A stretch of DNA of 64,000 nucleotides from Halorarum halophilum (GTDB lineage Archaea > Halobacteriota > Halobacteria > Halobacteriales > Haloferacaceae): the NCBI RefSeq assembly GCF_013401515.1, contig NZ_CP058529.1:3410001-3474000 (forward strand), in the 5' to 3' direction. How positions within the stretch are numbered: the stretch's first letter is position 1; each line of letters begins with the position of its first letter. Below the pieces are notes generated by a model. That model did not search any database. It was not told the origin of the DNA and worked only from the letters and a program-made list of their open reading frames with translations. The translations under genes and the position numbers were made by a program. This document shows positions 1-8,982 of the stretch, in pieces.

Positions 1-35
1 CCCGGGAGGCGTTCGACGCGGACATCGGAACCTGA
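1..35 (+). CDS. 3' end of an unidentified gene (partial)
   Basis: A reading frame entering from the left edge reads ...REAFDADIGT and stops at TGA 33-35. The acidic, GC3-rich codon use resembles the tail of a haloarchaeal gene, but only about ten residues are visible and no family can be assigned. It would converge on rpl15e. The remaining bases up to 190 contain only GAGCGAA-like GC-rich words and no gene. Confidence 0.3.
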   Translation, partial: REAFDADIGT

Positions 36-190
36 TGCTCGGGCCCGCAGTCGGCCAACGAGCGAACGAAGCGAGCGGCGTTCCCGGCAGGGGTTCGTTC
101 CGCAGTCGTCGCTGAACGCCCGTCGTAACGATGGAAACGAACAGCCTCGTGGCTGGCGACCCAGAAAACCCGAAAGAAGGTCGAACCAGG

Positions 191-781
191 CTACTTCCCG
201 CCGCGATCGCCGCTCGTTACGGACGGGCGGGTCTTCTCGGCGCCCTTGCCGCGGTTGTTGAGGCCGCGACCCTTCGAACCGGCGTTGGTGAGCCCGCGGA
301 ACGCGCGCCCCTTCTGCGTGTCGTCGCAGATCCAGTTCAGGTCGTCGTCCGACTGGATGGCCGGGTGTTCGGGGTCGATGAGGATCACTTCGAACCACTT
401 CTGCGAGCCGTCCTGGCCCACGGGGTAGGAGGCGAGCACGCGGAGGTTCGGGTACTTCCGCGAGACGCGCTCCTCGCCGATGCGCTGGATGGACTTCCGG
501 CGGCCGATGCGGTTGACGCCCTGTCGCTTCGAGCGGCGGCCCGCCTTGTGGCGCTGCTTTCGCGCCCCGCCCTTGCGGACCGAGACGCGGGTCATGACGA
601 CGCCCTGCTTGGCCTTGTAGCCGAGTTCGCGCGCCTTGTCGAGGCGCGTCGGGCGGTCGATGCGGACGATGGCGCCCTCGCGGCGCCACTCCTGTTTTCG
701 CTGCCACTGCAGCTCCGCCAGCTTCCCGTCGTCCTGGTTCCGCCAGGCTTCCTTGATGTGGGAGTAGAAACTTCGTGCCAT
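191..781 (-). CDS. rpl15e: 50S ribosomal protein L15e (eL15)
   Basis: A 196-residue basic protein beginning MARSFYSHIKEAW, the standard start of archaeal eL15, a structural protein of the large ribosomal subunit with no bacterial homologue. It has the expected length and the central Arg/Lys-rich stretch around VRKGGARKQRHKAGRRSKRQGVN that contacts 23S rRNA. The ATG at 781 was chosen because the additional in-frame residues upstream have no similarity to the family. It stands alone here, with no operon partner on either side. Its strongly positive charge contrasts with the acidic neighbours, as is usual for ribosomal proteins in halophiles. Confidence 0.97.
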   Translation of the reverse strand: MARSFYSHIKEAWRNQDDGKLAELQWQRKQEWRREGAIVRIDRPTRLDKARELGYKAKQGVVMTRVSVRKGGARKQRHKAGRRSKRQGVNRIGRRKSIQRIGEERVSRKYPNLRVLASYPVGQDGSQKWFEVILIDPEHPAIQSDDDLNWICDDTQKGRAFRGLTNAGSKGRGLNNRGKGAEKTRPSVTSGDRGGK

Positions 782-944
782 GGGTGTTCCTGCGGGCGCT
801 TGCGATTCAGGTGCGCGCGACCGACGGCCGCGGCACCCACATTTCGTCCCGGCGTACCGGGTGCCCACTGGCGGCCCACCTGCCAGCGAGTTATCGGGAG
901 TACCGCGGGGGCGCTGTTAAGGACTTCGAAGCGGCGTCGCCGCG

Positions 945-1259
945 TCAGGGCTTCTCAGGGACGTTCGGGCGCTCCGCCGACTCGTTCGGGGGACGCGGCG
1001 GCTCGACGATCCCCAGCGTCGGCAGGAGCGCGATCCAACCCGCGAAGACGAGCACCCCGCCGGCGACCGCGTAGTAGCCGTGTGAACAGCAGTAGTAGCC
1101 GCCGCCGAGCGCGCGGAGCACCTCGCGGCCGCCGTACGCGAGCGAGAGCGTCCCGGCGGTCGCGGCGCCGGCGTGACCGAAGATGTCGGGACGGCGCCCG
1201 ATCAGGGCGGGCGAGAGGAGCGCGGCGAGGAGTAGCAGGGCGGCGTGGAACTCGTTCAT
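945..1259 (-). CDS. small multi-spanning membrane protein, unknown function
   Basis: A 104-residue protein starting MNEFHAALLLLAALLSP, with about three hydrophobic segments (roughly residues 5-20, 30-48 and 60-85). An unusual GGYYCCSHGYYAV patch between the second and third segments carries a Cys-Cys pair and a His and could bind a metal or be redox active; that is inference. The tail is Pro-rich. It is the last gene of the series running leftwards from the ABC transporter, 41 nt beyond the previous small membrane protein, so it may be cotranscribed. No family recognised. Confidence 0.7.
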   Translation of the reverse strand: MNEFHAALLLLAALLSPALIGRRPDIFGHAGAATAGTLSLAYGGREVLRALGGGYYCCSHGYYAVAGGVLVFAGWIALLPTLGIVEPPRPPNESAERPNVPEKP

Positions 1260-1300
1260 GCGTCCGCGGACACGTAATCGGGGTAAAAACGGTTCGGGGT

Positions 1301-1492
1301 TCACCCGAACGGGTTCCAGTCGACGCGGATGACGACGCCCAGGCCGACGAGCGAGACGGCGATGACCGCGAGCGCGAACAGGGTGACGACGCGTGCGGGC
1401 GACCCCGGCGCCTGGAACGGCCACGAGATCCCGAGCAGTACGAGCAGGACGACGTTCATCCCGAACAGTACCTGCCACGCCGTTGCAGTCAC
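1301..1492 (-). CDS. 63-residue two-TM membrane protein
   Basis: A short hydrophobic protein with two predicted membrane helices (about residues 7-25 and 37-56) and a short polar C-terminus. The start is GTG at 1490-1492, only four bases after the stop of the TrmB-type regulator, indicating cotranscription and possibly translational coupling. Its position at the end of an ABC/TrmB operon is the only functional clue. Family not recognised; short haloarchaeal membrane proteins of this kind are common. Confidence 0.68.
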   Translation of the reverse strand: MTATAWQVLFGMNVVLLVLLGISWPFQAPGSPARVVTLFALAVIAVSLVGLGVVIRVDWNPFG

Positions 1493-1496
1493 CGGT

Positions 1497-2567
1497 TCAC
1501 GTCTCCTGGAGGGTTACCCGGACCGCGCGGTAGTCCTCGATGAACGCACCGACGCCGCCGACGCTGACGGTGCCGTCCGGCGTCTCGAGTACGAGTCCGT
1601 TCTCGACGGGGAAGTCGTTCGTCGCCGGTTCGAGGAACCCCTGTCGGACCGCCGTGACGCGGCCGGCGACTTCGCCGTGCCGCTGGGTCTCGACGATCGC
1701 TTCGACCTCGACGCCGGCCATCCGGTGGAGTCGGGCCTGGAAGATGGCGTGCCGGAACGACTCGAACGTCCGGGGCAGTTCGACGGGGTCGGTCACGTGG
1801 ATCTCCGTCGCGGCGGGCCAGAAGGAGCTGATCGAGGCGCTCAACACCGAGCCGGCGAGGTGACCCTGCCGGACGACGACGGCCACCTCGTCGGCGTGCC
1901 GTCCCGAAAACAGGCCGGCGTCGCCGACCATCGCCGCCTCGTTGTCGACGGCCGTGTTCAGCGGCCCCTCCGCGTCCCACTCGCGGACCACCGACGCGAC
2001 CCCGTCGAAGTCCGTGCGGTGGCCGCTGTCGCTGACGAGCAGGAGCACGAACACGCCGCGGTCGTGGGCGTCCGCGAGCGCGCTCCTGATCTCGGGCACG
2101 ACGTTGCCGGGCGCCGAGAGGAACACCTCCTCGGTGGCGTCCTCGACGAGCGTCCGGAGCCGCTTGATCGCCGTCGGCCGGGACTTCACGGTCTCGAACT
2201 CGGCGGTCGCCGGACCGGGTTGCTGGTACCGCGCTTCGAGCGCCGGCGTGACCGCGCCGAGCCGGTCGGTGAGCGCCGGGATGGCCTCCGCGGGCGGCTC
2301 CGCCCGCAGGAGCGTCGGAGTCACGTGGTCGTGGACGCGCACGAGCCCGCGGGCCTCGAGATCCTCTGCGATGTCGTACACGTACCGCTGGGTGACCCCC
2401 GCGGCCTCCGCGACGGTCCGAACGGTCGCCTCCCCTTCCGCGAGCACGGCGAGGTACGCGTCCACCTCCTTGTCGGAGAGGCCGAACAGCTGAAGACGCT
2501 CTCGCAGGGCGTTCTCGCCGACCTCGTCCGTCCCTCCCTCCTCGGACGCGTCCGGGTCAGTCGCCAT
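1497..2567 (-). CDS. TrmB-family sugar-responsive transcriptional regulator
   Basis: A 356-residue protein. Residues ~20-85 form the TrmB winged helix (LFGLSDKEVDAYLAVLAEGE, then EAAGVTQRYVYDIAEDLEARGLV); the rest matches the C-terminal sensor domain of TrmB proteins, with a phospholipase D-like segment (AIKRLRTLVEDATEEVFLSAPG). TrmB proteins bind sugars and control sugar transport or metabolism genes. The ATG at 2567 overlaps the 3' end of the upstream ABC ATPase gene by 11 nt, so the regulator is the downstream member of the transporter operon and probably controls it. A candidate target is the AT-rich inverted repeat at 9003-9020. Longer in-frame starts would run deep into the ATPase gene and lack similarity. 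Confidence 0.88.
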   Translation of the reverse strand: MATDPDASEEGGTDEVGENALRERLQLFGLSDKEVDAYLAVLAEGEATVRTVAEAAGVTQRYVYDIAEDLEARGLVRVHDHVTPTLLRAEPPAEAIPALTDRLGAVTPALEARYQQPGPATAEFETVKSRPTAIKRLRTLVEDATEEVFLSAPGNVVPEIRSALADAHDRGVFVLLLVSDSGHRTDFDGVASVVREWDAEGPLNTAVDNEAAMVGDAGLFSGRHADEVAVVVRQGHLAGSVLSASISSFWPAATEIHVTDPVELPRTFESFRHAIFQARLHRMAGVEVEAIVETQRHGEVAGRVTAVRQGFLEPATNDFPVENGLVLETPDGTVSVGGVGAFIEDYRAVRVTLQET

Positions 2568-3915
2568 GGCTCTCCCCCTCGGGACGGTCGCCAGTCCCGC
2601 CGGTTTCGACGCCGAGGTCCGTGCCGGCGCCGGGGGCGTCCGCGTGGTCGTGATACAGGTGACAGGCGACGGTGTGCTCGCGCGACCGACCGTCGACCGC
2701 CGGCGGGGTCGTCTCGCAGGGGCTCTCGTAGGATTCGGAGAGTGCTTCGGCGGCGGCGTCCCACTCCCCGGAGGCGACGTGGGAGAGGGCATCGTCGATG
2801 CGGTCCCCGTGGGGTGCGGGGAGGTCGGCCAGGCCGGCGGCAGCGAGACGGGCGTCCGCGTCCCCGGTGGCCGCGAGCGCCTCCCGGTCGAGGGTTCGCG
2901 CGTCCACGGCTCCTCGCAGGTCCATGACCCGGTTGTAGGTTTCCTGACCGATATCCGTGTCGGTGGGCGGGACGACCTTCGGACAGCGCGTGTGGAAGCG
3001 ACAGCCCGAGGGCGGGTCGACCGGGTCCGGGATGTCGATGGAGCGCACCGGCGGGTTCCGAACGATCGGGTCCGGGTCGAGATCGGCGGTTGCCCACTTC
3101 AGCACCTCCGTGTAGGGGTGTTTCGGGTCCCGAAGCACCTCGTCCGCCGGTCCCAGCTCGACCAGCTCCCCGAGGTACATGATGCCGACGCGCCCGTCGG
3201 CCTTCTCCGCGAGGTAGCGCGCGTTCGAGAGGTTGTGGCTGATGAACAGGTAGGAGGTCCCGAACTCGTCCTGGAGATCGAGCATGAGGTCCATCATCTC
3301 CACGCGGAGGCTCACGTCGAGCGCGCTCACCGCTTCGTCCGCGAGGATGAGGTCGGGGTTCAACAGCAGCGCCCGGACCAGCGCGACCCGCTGTTTCTCC
3401 CCGCCCGAGAGCTGGTGGGGGTAGCGGTGTGCGTAGTCGTCCGCGGGTTCCATCCCGACCCGTTCGAGGAGGGAGTGGACCCTGGCGCGGCGGTCCGCGA
3501 CCGACAGTTCCGTCTCCCACCGCTTGAGCGGCGCGACGAGGCTGTCGAGGACGGTCTGGTTCGGGTTCAGCGCGGCGCCGGGGTCCTGGTGGACGACCTG
3601 GAGCGACCGACGCATCTCGGCGAACTCGTACTCACCCGAGACGTCGCCGTCGCGGGTCCCCCAGAGGTCCTGACCCCGGTAAGCGACGGTGCCGCCGGTG
3701 GGCCGCTGAACGCCGATCGCGGTCTTCCCGAGCGTCGTCTTCCCGCACCCGGACTCACCGACCAGCGCGACGACGTCGTTCTCGGGAATCTCCAGCGAGA
3801 CGTCGTCGACGGCTCCGACCGTCTCGGGGTCGTCGAACAGCGACTCGAGGAACCCCTGGTCCTTCTCGAACTCGACGGCGACGTCCTCCAGCGTAATCAC
3901 GGGGTCCCCGCTCAT
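2557..3915 (-). CDS. ABC transporter ATP-binding protein, OppF/DppF type
   Basis: A 452-residue cytoplasmic ATPase that would power the importer encoded upstream. Walker A GESGCGKT lies at residues 53-60; the LSGGEKQR signature and ADEAVSALD Walker B follow. The C-terminal oligopeptide-ABC extension is present (PSGCRFHTRCP), but it is interrupted by roughly 100 acidic residues before the terminal Cys-His region, making the protein much longer than the usual 320-350 residues. The gene overlaps its upstream partner by 4 nt (ATGA), a sign of tight coupling. The family is usually called oligopeptide/dipeptide, but members also import oligosaccharides, and the TrmB and GH15 neighbours favour a sugar substrate. 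Confidence 0.95.
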   Translation of the reverse strand: MSGDPVITLEDVAVEFEKDQGFLESLFDDPETVGAVDDVSLEIPENDVVALVGESGCGKTTLGKTAIGVQRPTGGTVAYRGQDLWGTRDGDVSGEYEFAEMRRSLQVVHQDPGAALNPNQTVLDSLVAPLKRWETELSVADRRARVHSLLERVGMEPADDYAHRYPHQLSGGEKQRVALVRALLLNPDLILADEAVSALDVSLRVEMMDLMLDLQDEFGTSYLFISHNLSNARYLAEKADGRVGIMYLGELVELGPADEVLRDPKHPYTEVLKWATADLDPDPIVRNPPVRSIDIPDPVDPPSGCRFHTRCPKVVPPTDTDIGQETYNRVMDLRGAVDARTLDREALAATGDADARLAAAGLADLPAPHGDRIDDALSHVASGEWDAAAEALSESYESPCETTPPAVDGRSREHTVACHLYHDHADAPGAGTDLGVETGGTGDRPEGESHGD

Positions 3916-5003
3916 CGGCCCACCCCCGGACCGCCGTCGGTGGCGGCGTCGGTCGATCCGGACGACCCCGGCGCGTCACTCGACTCGGCCGCATCATCGG
4001 CCAGCGCGAACGGGACCGCCTCGGCGGCGTCCTCCCAGTGGTGACACCGGGCGGTGTGGTTCTCGCCGACCGATCGCGGGTCGGGGTCGACGTTCAGACA
4101 CTCCTCGGTCGAGAGCGGGCACCGCGGCGCGTACGAGCAGCCGGCCGGCGTGTGCACCGGGTCGGGCGCGGAGCCGTCGATGGCGCGCATCGAGTCGAGC
4201 GGCGCGTCGAGGTTCGGCACGGCCGAGAGGAGCGCCCGCGTGTACGGGTGGCTCGCGTCGCGCAGCACCGACCCCGCGGGACCGCGCTCGACGATCTCGA
4301 ACGCGTACAGGACGGCGAGCCTGTCGGCGAGCCCCGCGACCAGCGGAAGGTCGTGCGTGATGAACACGACGCTGAGGTCGTGTTTCTCCTGGATGTCCGA
4401 CAGTAGCGCGAGGATGGAGCGCTGCATCAGCAGGTCCAGCGCCGCCGTCGGCTCGTCCATCACGAGCACGTCGGGTTCGAGCACGAGCGAGAGCGCGATG
4501 AGCGCCCGCTGGCTCATCCCACCCGACAGCTCGTGCGGGTGTGCCGAGAGCACGCGCTCGGGGTCGAGATACAGGTCGGAGAGCAGGTCGCGCGCCCGAT
4601 CCATCCCGACGCCGACGTCGTAGTCGTGGGCCTCGAGCGTCTCGCGGAAGTGGCCCCCGATCTTCATCGTCGGGTTGAACGATGACATCGCACCCTGGAA
4701 CACCATCGCGATCTCCTCCCAGCGGAGCGTGCGCAGCCCCTCCTCGGACAGCGATAGCACGTCGACGGGGTCGCCATCGCGCGGGTAGTAGGTCACCTCG
4801 CCGGCGAGTTCGCCCGGCTCCTCGACGGCGTCGAGCATCGCGGACGCGAGCATCGACTTACCGGAGCCGGACTCCCCGACGATGCCCACGATCTCCTCGC
4901 GGCCGACGTCGAGGTCGACGCCGTTCAGTACGGTCGCGGTACCCCTGTCCATCTCGAAGGAGACGGACGCGTTTCTGATTTCGAGGACGTTGTCGTGGGT
5001 CAT
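3912..5003 (-). CDS. ABC transporter ATP-binding protein, OppD/DppD type
   Basis: A 363-residue ATPase with Walker A GESGSGKS at residues 43-50, the LSGGMSQRALIA signature, Walker B VLVMDEPTAALD and the switch histidine in VVFITHDLP. The C-terminal oligopeptide-transport motif is present as PAGCSYAPRCPLSTEECLN. It would form a heterodimer with the following OppF-type ATPase. ATGA overlap of 4 nt with the downstream gene and overlap with the upstream permease show a single operon. Acidic, low-complexity tail (SSDAPGSSGSTDAATDGG), typical of halophiles. Confidence 0.95.
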   Translation of the reverse strand: MTHDNVLEIRNASVSFEMDRGTATVLNGVDLDVGREEIVGIVGESGSGKSMLASAMLDAVEEPGELAGEVTYYPRDGDPVDVLSLSEEGLRTLRWEEIAMVFQGAMSSFNPTMKIGGHFRETLEAHDYDVGVGMDRARDLLSDLYLDPERVLSAHPHELSGGMSQRALIALSLVLEPDVLVMDEPTAALDLLMQRSILALLSDIQEKHDLSVVFITHDLPLVAGLADRLAVLYAFEIVERGPAGSVLRDASHPYTRALLSAVPNLDAPLDSMRAIDGSAPDPVHTPAGCSYAPRCPLSTEECLNVDPDPRSVGENHTARCHHWEDAAEAVPFALADDAAESSDAPGSSGSTDAATDGGPGVGR

Positions 5004-6121
5004 GGCTCTTCCCTCCTGGCGGGATCGGGTTCCGGGTCGGCCCCCGGTGGCTCGTCGTCCGTCCGGTCGGTCCCGTCCCGATCGACGTTCACGCCGGCCG
5101 GCGCGTCGCTGGTGTGGGACACGTGTCTGGCCCTGACGCGCGGGTTGAACAGCCGGTCGCCCGACTGTGCGAGCAGCGTCAGCGACAGCGACAGCAGGAT
5201 GACGGTCACCATCGGCACCGCGAGCCAGTGGAACGCTGCGGGCGAGGACACCGCCCCGGCCTGCGAGTTCGCGTTGTTCATCATGACGCCCCAGTTGACG
5301 GCGTTGTACGGGAGGACGCCGAGGAAGTACAGCCCGACGGAACCGTAGATGACTGCGCGAGCCTGCTTGACGAAGTTCATCGTGACGTACGGCATCAGGT
5401 TCGGGAGCACGTCACGGCGGAGGACGGTCCCCGTCCCGAGCCCCATCACGCGCGAGGCCTCGACGTACTCGGCCCCCCTGAGCGTGAGCACCTGCGAGCG
5501 GACGGCGCGGGACAGCCCCGCCCAGGCGTTGATCGACAACAACACCCCGATGACGTACGGGTTCCCCTGGAGCGAGTCGGTGAGCGCGCCGGCGAGGACG
5601 ATGATGAGCGGGAGGCCGGGGATGGTGAGCGCCACGTCGACCAGCGTCATCACGACGTCGTCGACGCGCCCGCCCTTGTAGCCGGCAACGGTACCGAGCG
5701 TTGCCCCGACGACGACGGTGAACACGGCGCCGGCGCCGATCATCTTCAGCATGGCGGGCGTCGCGTGGACGACCTGCGAGAGGATGCTGTGGCCCGAAAA
5801 CGTCGTGCCCAGTGGGAACTCGAGCGTCCGGAACGCGCCGACGAGTGCGGGGCCCTGGTTCGGGGACGGCCTGGGAACGATCGTCGGTCCCCACTCGGCG
5901 GCGGAGACCCACGCGACGGTGCCCATCAGGAGGTAGCCCGTCAGGACCGTGACGGCGATGCGGGCGCGCCAGTCGCTCCAGAGGACCCGCCCCGGCGCGA
6001 GCAAGTGCTCCTCGACCCACTCGCGTCGGCGGTCGGCCGCCCCGACCTGTTCGTTCGCGACCGCGTCGAAGTCCGAGACGGTACCCCCGTCCGTTCGCGG
6101 GGAGTCGTCAGTACGACTCAC
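5000..6121 (-). CDS. ABC transporter permease, DppC type
   Basis: A membrane permease of about 373 residues with a hydrophilic N-terminus of ~45 residues, one helix near residue 55, and a five-helix core with the EAA-type loop (EYVEASRVMGLGTGTVLRRDVLPN), which contacts the ATPases. I prefer the GTG at 6121 because GGAGGTGA stands immediately upstream at ribosome-binding distance; another GTG at 6139 would add six residues. The start overlaps the 3' end of the DppB gene by 14 nt and the stop overlaps the OppD ATPase start by 4 nt. Confidence 0.92.
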   Translation of the reverse strand: MSRTDDSPRTDGGTVSDFDAVANEQVGAADRRREWVEEHLLAPGRVLWSDWRARIAVTVLTGYLLMGTVAWVSAAEWGPTIVPRPSPNQGPALVGAFRTLEFPLGTTFSGHSILSQVVHATPAMLKMIGAGAVFTVVVGATLGTVAGYKGGRVDDVVMTLVDVALTIPGLPLIIVLAGALTDSLQGNPYVIGVLLSINAWAGLSRAVRSQVLTLRGAEYVEASRVMGLGTGTVLRRDVLPNLMPYVTMNFVKQARAVIYGSVGLYFLGVLPYNAVNWGVMMNNANSQAGAVSSPAAFHWLAVPMVTVILLSLSLTLLAQSGDRLFNPRVRARHVSHTSDAPAGVNVDRDGTDRTDDEPPGADPEPDPARREEP

Positions 6122-7112
6122 GGTCACCTCCCCCCGCACGCGGGTCGACGATACCGTACGTCAGGTCGGCGATCAGCACGCCGATGGTGACGGCGACGCA
6201 GATGACGATGAACCCGCCCATCATCAGCGGGTAGTCGCGGGCGTCGATGGCGCCGATCAGGTAGTAGCCGAGCCCCGGGTAGCCGAAGATGCGCTCGATG
6301 ATGATGGCGCCGCCGAACACGAAGCCGATGGCGATGAGCAGGCCGGTGTACATGGGCAGGATGGCGTTCCGGGCGACGTACCGCAACGCGATGCGGCGCT
6401 CCGGGAGCCCTCGCAGGCGGGCCACGCGGAGGTAGTCCTCCCCGAGCACGCGGATGCTGTTCGCGCGCATGTCCATCGCCCAGCCACCGAAGCTGTACAG
6501 CGAGATGGCGAGGATCGGGAGTGTACCGTGGTGAACGACGCTGACGACGAACGGGAGGTTCAGCCCCGGCGTCACCTCGGAGGCGTAGTGACCGGTCGTC
6601 GGGAACAGCCCGAACCGGTAGCCGAGGAACGTCAGCGCGACGAGCCCTACGATGAAGTCTGGCGTCGAGTTGGTGACGAGCGAGACGGCCGTCCCGACGT
6701 AGTCGGTCGACGAGCCCTCGCGATACGCCATGAACGCGCCGAGGGTGATCCCGACGACGAACGCGAGCAGCAGCGCACAGGCCATGATGAACACCGTCCA
6801 CGGGATCGCTTTCCCGAGGATGGAGGCGACCGAGTCGTCGTACCAGATGGAGCGGCCGAAGTCGCCCTGGAGGACGTTCACCATGTAGTCGACGTACTGG
6901 ACGTACAGCGGTTCGCCGACGTTCACGTTCGTCTGGGCGGCGATCCGCTGGTTGATCTGCGACTGGGTGAGCGAACCGCCCTGCTGGAGGAGCTGTGCCC
7001 GAAGGTAGTCGGCCGGCCCGCCCGGTAGGAGCCGGACGATACCGAACGACAGCGAGACGACCGCGAAGACGGTGAACACGGATTGGGCGACGCGGCGGAC
7101 GATGTAGCGCAT
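6108..7112 (-). CDS. ABC transporter permease, DppB type
   Basis: A 334-residue integral membrane protein of the binding-protein-dependent transport inner-membrane family. It has an N-terminal helix (SVFTVFAVVSLSFGIVRLLPGGPADYL, the typical DppB opening), an extracytoplasmic loop, and five more helices carrying the EAA loop (RVLGEDYLRVARLRGLPERRIALRYVARN). It pairs with the DppC permease to form the channel. Only 3 nt separate it from the solute-binding protein gene upstream, so it is translated from the same message. Confidence 0.94.
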   Translation of the reverse strand: MRYIVRRVAQSVFTVFAVVSLSFGIVRLLPGGPADYLRAQLLQQGGSLTQSQINQRIAAQTNVNVGEPLYVQYVDYMVNVLQGDFGRSIWYDDSVASILGKAIPWTVFIMACALLLAFVVGITLGAFMAYREGSSTDYVGTAVSLVTNSTPDFIVGLVALTFLGYRFGLFPTTGHYASEVTPGLNLPFVVSVVHHGTLPILAISLYSFGGWAMDMRANSIRVLGEDYLRVARLRGLPERRIALRYVARNAILPMYTGLLIAIGFVFGGAIIIERIFGYPGLGYYLIGAIDARDYPLMMGGFIVICVAVTIGVLIADLTYGIVDPRAGGGDRESY

Positions 7113-7115
7113 CGC

Positions 7116-8969
7116 TCACTCGCGTTTCGCCGTCCAGTCACCGCGACGGGGGAGCCACTCGGTCGGCCAGTACGTCTGTAACTTCTCGCTGTTGCGCGGC
7201 GGGACGTTCCATTCGTCCGAGGTGAGGAACGTCTGTGCCAACTTCTCCATCACCGGGACCGTCGGGAGCGTCTGGTTCGTCACCCACGCGAGTTCCTGGA
7301 TGAGTTCGGCCGCTTCCGCCTCGTCGGCTCGAGAGAGCGCGGAGATCTGTTCGCTCGGCGTGACGGTGCTGGCCCCGTTTCCGTCGCGACTCGGCACCTC
7401 CTCGAACGTCTCCGGGACGTTCCAGTACTCCGTCGCGTCGGAACTCCGGTACATCCAGTCGAAGTGGAAGTACGGGTAGCTCTGGTCGTAGTTGGCCCAC
7501 CCCTGGAGCCCGATGACGAAGTTCCCGTTCGCGTAGTCCTGGCCCCAGTAGGTCGACGACTCCTTGGCGATCAGCTCGGACTCGATGCCGAACTCCTTGA
7601 GTTGTGCGACGATCGTCTCGGCGCCCGCGACCCAGTCGGTGAAGCCGGCCGGTCCCTTGATCGGTGCCTCGAGTGGTTCGCCGGTCTCCGTGTTCGTCCA
7701 GGTTCCGTCCTGCTTCTCGTAGCCCGCGTCCTCGAGCAGCGTCGCCGCGGCGTCCGTCCCCGACTCCCCGAAGCTGTAATCGTCGAAGTCGTCTGCCACC
7801 CCGTCGAGCCAGACGTCCTTCACGTTCCCCGAGAAGGCGCCGGTGAGCCCCGAGGGGATCTCCACGCCGAGCTTGGATTCGGTGCCGGCGGCAGCGTTCG
7901 CCGCGACGTCCTCGCGGTTGACGACGTGGGCCACCGCCTGCCGGACCGCACGCTGGCCGAAGTCGTCGTGCTCGAGGTCGAAGACGAGCCCCATCCCCCA
8001 GTGTCGCGGGATGAGCCCGACGCGCACGGAGTCCGGGAGTTGGTTCAGCTGGTTCTCCGGCATGAACAGGGTCGCCGAGCCGTCCGTCTGACCGTTCTGG
8101 AGCGCGCTCCAGCGCTTCTGGTTCGACTCCAGGTAGCGATACTCCATCTCGGGGAAGTTGATGCTGTCGGCGTCCGGGTGGTCCTCGTACTTCGTCACGA
8201 GGGTCCGCTGGGAGTCGGCGTCCTCCCACTGGAACGGGCCGTTCCCGATCGGTTCGGTGTCCGAGAACTCCTGGAGGTCCGCGATGGCCTCGCTCCTCGC
8301 GTCCTCCGAGGAGGCGGACTCGATGGCGTCGAGGTACTCGCCGTACACGCTCTCCTTCGTGCGGAAGCGCTTGGGCTGGATGAACGCGAGCACGACGTCC
8401 CGGTTCACCTCGCTCTCGAACTCCATCCGGGCCGTCTTGTCGCCGGACGTCGAGACTGCCTCCGAAATGTCGCTCACGTAGTCGGCCAGCGACCCGCCAG
8501 TGTACATGTCCAGTTTCAGCTGGATCTCGAGGTCGCGTGCGGTGACCTCGTCGCCGTCGTGCCACGTGTAGTCGTCCCGCACCGTCAGGTCGATGGCGTC
8601 TCCCGAGAACTCCCAGTCGGAGACCGCGTACCCTTCGTACTCCTGTGAGGAGAGGTTGTAGTACAGCAGGCGGTCGAACATGACGCGGCGCGCCTCCGCG
8701 TCGTTCTTCGAGTTGTAGACGTTGTACTGGGACTCGCTCGGGACCGCCCACTGGGCGACCGTCAGCGCCGAGTCGAGCGGCTTCCCCTCCTGGTTCACCT
8801 CGCCGTCGGTCGACTGTTCGGTCGCTGTGGGTTCGGGCGTCTGTTCCCCGGTGTTCGCGGACTGCCGTCCACCACACCCGGCGAGCCCGGCGATACCTGC
8901 CGCACCGACGGCGCTCAGCAGCCGCCGTCGGCCGGCGTCCACGTCGGCCTGATTGCCATCCGATGACAT
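7116..8969 (-). CDS. ABC transporter solute-binding protein, family 5, Tat lipoprotein
   Basis: A 617-residue extracellular binding protein. The N-terminus has a twin-arginine lipoprotein signal: GRRRLLSAVGAAGIAGLAGC, with lipobox LAGC around residues 29-32, followed by the low-complexity acidic/Thr linker common in haloarchaeal lipoproteins. The mature part shows family-5 features (TVRDDYTWHDGDEVTARDLE, AVRQAVAHVVNREDV). It is the first gene of the operon and would deliver substrate to the permeases. Family 5 binds peptides, nickel chelates or oligosaccharides; the GH15 and TrmB neighbours make a saccharide plausible. Promoter: an AT-rich TATA-like stretch near 8998-9006, ~33 nt upstream. 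Confidence 0.93.
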   Translation of the reverse strand: MSSDGNQADVDAGRRRLLSAVGAAGIAGLAGCGGRQSANTGEQTPEPTATEQSTDGEVNQEGKPLDSALTVAQWAVPSESQYNVYNSKNDAEARRVMFDRLLYYNLSSQEYEGYAVSDWEFSGDAIDLTVRDDYTWHDGDEVTARDLEIQLKLDMYTGGSLADYVSDISEAVSTSGDKTARMEFESEVNRDVVLAFIQPKRFRTKESVYGEYLDAIESASSEDARSEAIADLQEFSDTEPIGNGPFQWEDADSQRTLVTKYEDHPDADSINFPEMEYRYLESNQKRWSALQNGQTDGSATLFMPENQLNQLPDSVRVGLIPRHWGMGLVFDLEHDDFGQRAVRQAVAHVVNREDVAANAAAGTESKLGVEIPSGLTGAFSGNVKDVWLDGVADDFDDYSFGESGTDAAATLLEDAGYEKQDGTWTNTETGEPLEAPIKGPAGFTDWVAGAETIVAQLKEFGIESELIAKESSTYWGQDYANGNFVIGLQGWANYDQSYPYFHFDWMYRSSDATEYWNVPETFEEVPSRDGNGASTVTPSEQISALSRADEAEAAELIQELAWVTNQTLPTVPVMEKLAQTFLTSDEWNVPPRNSEKLQTYWPTEWLPRRGDWTAKRE

Positions 8970-8982
8970 GGTCGTCCCGATG

